From Xenorhabdus innexi (GTDB lineage: Bacteria > Pseudomonadota > Gammaproteobacteria > Enterobacterales > Enterobacteriaceae), in NCBI RefSeq assembly GCF_002632485.1, contig NZ_NIBU01000001.1, forward strand, positions 142,673 through 206,672: a stretch of DNA of 64,000 nucleotides, in the 5' to 3' direction. The notes below the pieces were generated by a model. It searched no databases. It was not told the origin of the DNA and saw only the letters and a program-made list of their open reading frames with translations. Below are positions 61,115 through 64,000 of this stretch, piece by piece (position 1 is the first letter of the stretch; each line of letters starts with the position of its first letter). The translations under genes were made by a program, and so were the position numbers.

Positions 61115-62020
61115 ATGGCTGGACAGCAGCTTGAGTTTAATGAAGTGATTGAAACGCTGCCATTGCACAGTTGGTCTGAGGTCGTCCCTCATTCAGTACA
61201 GCAGAGTGCACTTGTTTCTTTGGAGCAGGGCAAGGTGCTCTATCTGCCAGAACTTAGTTTTCCTCTGACGCAAGAAGAACAAACATTGCTCAGGGAGGAT
61301 GCAGTCAAAGCCGGACGCAAGAATATCAGCTATCGCCCTGATGGACATACAATAACAGGAGTGGCATTACAGGCTGACGAACAACGGGTGAGTGCGCTGA
61401 TGCAACGTTATTACCAATACTGTCAGCAATTGATTGAGCATATTCTGCCAGCATATACGTCAGTGTTGCATACACCGGTCAATTCACTGCGGGTTCATCC
61501 GGTAACGGCATGGAAAGCTGGTAACTCTTGGCGTAAAGATGACAGCCGGTTACATGTAGATGCTTTTCCTTCCAGACCTATTCAGGGTCAGCGTATTCTA
61601 CGAATATTCACCAATATAAATCCGTCGGGAGAACCTCGTGTCTGGCGGGTTGGTGAGACGTTCCCCCAGATTGCCGATCAGTTTCTGCCCGCGACCCGGA
61701 GTTATTCCCGGCTAAACAGCTGGCTACAACACAAATTAGGGATAACTAAAAGCCTCCGTACCCATTATGACCATCTGATGCTCGGGCTGCACGATGCGAT
61801 GAAAGCTAACCAACAATATCAGCAGCAGGGTGCTCAATTGGAAGTTCAGTTTCCTGCTGGTAGTACTTGGATTTGCTATTCAGATCAAACACCTCATGCT
61901 GCGATGTCAGGGCAATTTATGTTGGAGCAGACTTATTTATTGCCAGTATCTGACATGGTTTCACCGGAAAATTCACCGTTAAAAGTGTTGGAAAGTAAAC
62001 TCGGTAAAAAGCTGCTGTAA
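61115..62020 (+). CDS. kdoO: Kdo hydroxylase (lipopolysaccharide inner core)
   Basis: A 301-residue Fe(II)/2-oxoglutarate-type hydroxylase of the Kdo hydroxylase family, which adds a 3-hydroxyl to Kdo in lipid A-core. LHVDAFPSRP supplies the HxD iron ligands and SDQTPHAAMSG the distal histidine. NPSGEPRVWRVGETF is typical of the family. The ATG at 61115 has AGCGGGG upstream; a longer start at 61055 is also open. A strong terminator follows. Confidence 0.8.
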   Translation: MAGQQLEFNEVIETLPLHSWSEVVPHSVQQSALVSLEQGKVLYLPELSFPLTQEEQTLLREDAVKAGRKNISYRPDGHTITGVALQADEQRVSALMQRYYQYCQQLIEHILPAYTSVLHTPVNSLRVHPVTAWKAGNSWRKDDSRLHVDAFPSRPIQGQRILRIFTNINPSGEPRVWRVGETFPQIADQFLPATRSYSRLNSWLQHKLGITKSLRTHYDHLMLGLHDAMKANQQYQQQGAQLEVQFPAGSTWICYSDQTPHAAMSGQFMLEQTYLLPVSDMVSPENSPLKVLESKLGKKLL

Positions 62021-62030
62021 ATAAATAGAT

Positions 62031-62077
62031 TGGCCGGACAAACCGTTTTTTTGGGACGGAGTCCGGCCATATTTTTC
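62031..62077 (+). terminator. Intrinsic terminator after kdoO
   Basis: TGGCCGGAC and GTCCGGCCA form a 9-bp GC-rich stem with a 21-base loop, followed by TATTTTT, ten bases after the kdoO stop. Confidence 0.75.
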
Positions 62078-62320
62078 AACTTGCATTCATTGTAAGTTAT
62101 GCTCATTGATCCTCAAGGTATATTGAATACTGGTCATGAAGGAGGGGAGCGTACTGCGGAAAATGATGTCTGGATTTGATCTAAAAAATAGAATATAAAT
62201 TTCTCAATACCGATTGTTAATCCGAAAATTGAAATATTCAGTTAATCAATGCTGAAAATGATTGGCGTGACCGTAGAAGTCTTGGTGTAATGGTCGCAAG
62301 TTGATTCTTATGGGATAAAA

Positions 62321-62342
62321 TAAGACCGGAAATCCGGTCTTA
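62321..62342 (-). terminator. Intrinsic terminator of the YhfL-like lipoprotein gene
   Basis: TAAGACCGGA and TCCGGTCTTA form a 10-bp stem with a 2-base loop. On the minus strand it is followed by TTTTATC. It lies 18 bases after the lipoprotein stop. Confidence 0.75.
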
Positions 62343-62360
62343 TTATTACTCATAATCTTA

Positions 62361-62528
62361 TTATTCAGCTGCAGGACCGCAACCGCCAATAATTTTGGAG
62401 ATAGATACTGCTGGGTGAAGCAGGTAATCGTAGCTACAATCATTCTTTTTATTTTTCACGCTGCCAGTACATGCAGTCAAAGTTGCCAATACTGCGCCTA
62501 CGATTACCATTTTAACTAACTTTTCCAT
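62361..62528 (-). CDS. yhfL: Small lipoprotein, YhfL/DUF4223 family
   Basis: A 55-residue lipoprotein read directly from the sequence. MEKLVKMVIVGAVLATLTAC is the lipoprotein signal with the lipobox cysteine at position 20. The mature part includes NDCSYDYLLHPAVSISKIIG and ends GGCGPAAE. The last 25 residues are nearly the same as E. coli YhfL. A terminator follows. Its function is unknown; the two further cysteines may pair in the periplasm. Confidence 0.85.
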   Translation of the reverse strand: MEKLVKMVIVGAVLATLTACTGSVKNKKNDCSYDYLLHPAVSISKIIGGCGPAAE

Positions 62529-62971
62529 ATGCTTAATAACACCTTGTTTTTTCTAATTCAAATTAAAAATTAAGCTAAATTAATAATTAGCCGTAATAGG
62601 CTATATTAACCTTATAATTATTTCAAGTATTATTGTAACCAGTATATGTATAATTTGGCATTTTAAAATATGTAGTTAACTTCATATTGATATGATTTTA
62701 AGAATAACTCTATTTAGTTAATAGCATGGTGTAATCGAGTAGGGTACGGATGCCAAAAATAGGATAATGCCAACATCAGATTTTCTTTTTTGCAGAAATA
62801 TAGGTTTATTGGGCAATTAAAATAAGATAATAAAGCCAATATTCAGATGATATTCAGGTGATAGATAATATTATCGAAGCAACTGACCTTGACTGTTAAA
62901 GCAGAAAAATTTTACTTTACATTCACTGATTGTCTAAACTGGACATATTTTTCAGCAGGAATATGTAAGGT
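62529..62971. other. AT-rich intergenic region, no gene seen
   Basis: About 440 bases between the divergent lipoprotein and Nudix genes. A frame from 62889 overlaps the Nudix gene in another phase and looks like a shadow. No RNA gene or repeat was recognised. Confidence 0.55.
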
Positions 62972-63454
62972 ATGCGTGTTCGGTGTTCAGCTAGGTTACT
63001 TATTGTTAATTCGTCCAGACAGGTGTTGTTGTTTCGTTTTGTACATACAAACGATGCGTTGGCAGGTAAGTCTTACTGGGCTACACCCGGTGGCGGTGTT
63101 GAACATGATGAGTCTTTTGAACAGGCTGCTATCAGAGAACTGAAAGAAGAAACGGGCATTATTCGGGATGATGTCGGGAAATATGTTGCGCAGAGAGCTT
63201 TTGAAATGGCGCTCCCCAGTGGAGAAATAGTCCTGGCAAAAGAGCGTTTTTTTATAGTGTTATCCGATGAAGAAGAGATAAACACTAATGGATGGACTGA
63301 TAACGAAAAATCAGTTATCCATCACCACCATTGGTGGGGGCTGAAAGAACTGATTCAAACACAGGAGATAATATATCCTTCAGATATTACAAAAATAATA
63401 TCTTCAAATGTATTTGGTGATATCAAACTTATACACGACAGACATCTAACTTAG
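62972..63454 (+). CDS. Nudix hydrolase
   Basis: A 160-residue protein. The Nudix box is complete: GGGVEHDESFEQAAIRELKE followed by ETGI, with the metal-binding glutamates in place. It would hydrolyse a nucleoside diphosphate-linked substrate. The C-terminal HHHHWWGLKEL segment resembles the end of small MutT-like proteins. The substrate is unknown. It ends just before the dif-like palindrome. Confidence 0.8.
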   Translation: MRVRCSARLLIVNSSRQVLLFRFVHTNDALAGKSYWATPGGGVEHDESFEQAAIRELKEETGIIRDDVGKYVAQRAFEMALPSGEIVLAKERFFIVLSDEEEINTNGWTDNEKSVIHHHHWWGLKELIQTQEIIYPSDITKIISSNVFGDIKLIHDRHLT

Positions 63455-63526
63455 ATCAAACCAAAGCATATGCTGACATTTAGATTGAGCCAGGATTATA
63501 CATTAGCATTGAGCCTCTACAATAAA

Positions 63527-63624
63527 GGTTCGCATAATCTCGAACCGCCTTATGTTAAATTGCGGGCTGTCAAAATATCGCATGGCAGCCCAGCAATTTA
63601 GACATAAGGTGGATTATGCGAATC
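63527..63624. repeat. 98-bp palindrome made of two inverted dif-like Xer sites
   Basis: Site 1 (plus strand): GGTTCGCATAA (63527-63537), a 12-base centre, then TTATGTTAAAT (63550-63560). These match the E. coli dif arms GGTGCGCATAA and TTATGTTAAAT at 10/11 and 11/11. Site 2 (minus strand): GATTCGCATAA, a 6-base centre TCCACC, then TTATGTCTAAA (63624 back to 63597), matching 9/11 and 8/11. The two sites face each other across about 36 bases that themselves contain GGCTG/CAGCC. Folded as one strand, the arms pair with a 6-base bulge between the XerC and XerD halves. The layout resembles the folded attP of CTXphi. Confidence 0.7.
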
Positions 63625-63684
63625 CCTGCACCGACCTTTCAGTTATCACCCCCTAACTAGTGGTGTATTCTGCAATTAATGACA

Positions 63685-64000
63685 TCACTTTGTATTCCCA
63701 CGGTAAAGCCACTTAAAAGGTTTAGCTAATACCCGGTTGTAATATTCGATATATTTTAAAATGCATGTCCGTAATATCGCTTTGCTGCTGACGGAAAGCC
63801 GCCTGAGCAAATGTCGGGAGACCAGACTGAACCAACATTCAATTTGATTTAACCAGGAAGCGTGTTTGGGGGTATAAACGAATCGGATCCGATGTGTCGG
63901 GTCTGATAGAAACTGCATGCGTGTCTCCATGGATTGAAGCGTTCCCCACTGGCCTTTCACTCCCAGTCCCTCATTAAGACCACAGGCTTCGGCAATGAAT
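63685..64000 (-). CDS. IS630-family transposase, C-terminal part, runs off the window
   Basis: The frame is open from the right edge to the stop at 63685. FIAEACGLNEGLGVKG continues into RFVYTPKHASWLNQIECWFS and ends YNRVLAKPFKWLYRG. That is the last third of the DDE domain of an IS630-type transposase, including the final catalytic Glu (NQIECW). It is different from the IS630 copy at 59381. Its start and left end lie outside, so intactness is unknown. Confidence 0.8.
   Translation of the reverse strand, partial: FIAEACGLNEGLGVKGQWGTLQSMETRMQFLSDPTHRIRFVYTPKHASWLNQIECWFSLVSRHLLRRLSVSSKAILRTCILKYIEYYNRVLAKPFKWLYRGNTK

Noticed and set aside
62246..62443. 65-codon minus-strand frame overlapping the YhfL-like gene
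   Set aside because: It lies in a different phase from the clear lipoprotein gene and runs through the terminator hairpin.
1..64000. CRISPR arrays, tRNA or rRNA genes
   Set aside because: I saw no regularly spaced direct repeats, cloverleaf structures or rRNA signatures. This was a reading by eye, so a covariance search could still find a small RNA.

Overview
The window is a stretch of enterobacterial chromosome of the Xenorhabdus/Photorhabdus type (Morganellaceae). Three things point there: a core gene order close to that of the E. coli replication terminus, an accessory layer of Rhs toxin, NRPS, type XI secretion and IS630 elements, and moderate-to-low GC with very AT-rich intergenic DNA. 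The genus is inferred from gene content; no 16S or marker search was possible. A Tus gene with a perfect Ter site (20471-20490) places the window in the chromosome terminus.

Layout. 1-4.8 kb: the end of a DUF4150 PAAR-like gene and a complete Rhs toxin gene that lacks a recognisable immunity gene. 4.8-28 kb: conserved core in E. coli-like order. It runs nth-rsxEGDCBA-ydgK, ydgJ, a yfeH-like transporter, add, ydgA, manA, fumC, tus/Ter, an IprA-like regulator, ynfM/ynfL, mlc, a shortened bioD2, ynfD, ynfB, ydfG and a VOC protein. 28.3-43.6 kb: anaerobic cobalamin synthesis. cobD-cobA is divergent from a 16-gene cbiABCDETFGHJKLMNQO operon that makes the corrin ring and imports cobalt. The divergent promoter region carries two perfect FNR boxes flanking an 8-bp inverted repeat. 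cbiP and cobUST are not in the window. 43.8-46 kb: a hemophilin-like secreted cargo and its Slam/type XI outer-membrane secretor, directly behind the cobalt/cobalamin operon.

46-60 kb: an accessory metabolite region. It holds a methyltransferase, cyanase and an O-methyltransferase divergent from a bimodular NRPS (C-A-PCP-C-A-PCP-TE). The first A domain reads as serine and the second as a proline-like imino acid. An overlapping FAD monooxygenase follows, and the pair matches the PxaA/PxaB pyrrolizidine alkaloid (pyrrolizixenamide) architecture. Decayed genes lie behind it: a frameshifted carrier-protein/alpha-beta hydrolase fusion, a nitroreductase relic and an IS630 copy with a frameshifted transposase. 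A T4 endonuclease V-like DNA repair gene sits among them.

60-64 kb: an ACT-domain protein, a Kdo hydroxylase, a 55-residue lipoprotein (YhfL/DUF4223), a Nudix hydrolase, and a second IS630-type transposase running off the window. Between the last two is a 98-bp imperfect palindrome (63527-63624). Its arms are two inverted dif-like XerC/XerD sites, one with a 12-bp and one with a 6-bp central region. This is the layout of the folded single-stranded attP used by CTXphi-type elements, and it is the most unusual structure I found. I saw no rRNA, tRNA or CRISPR array.
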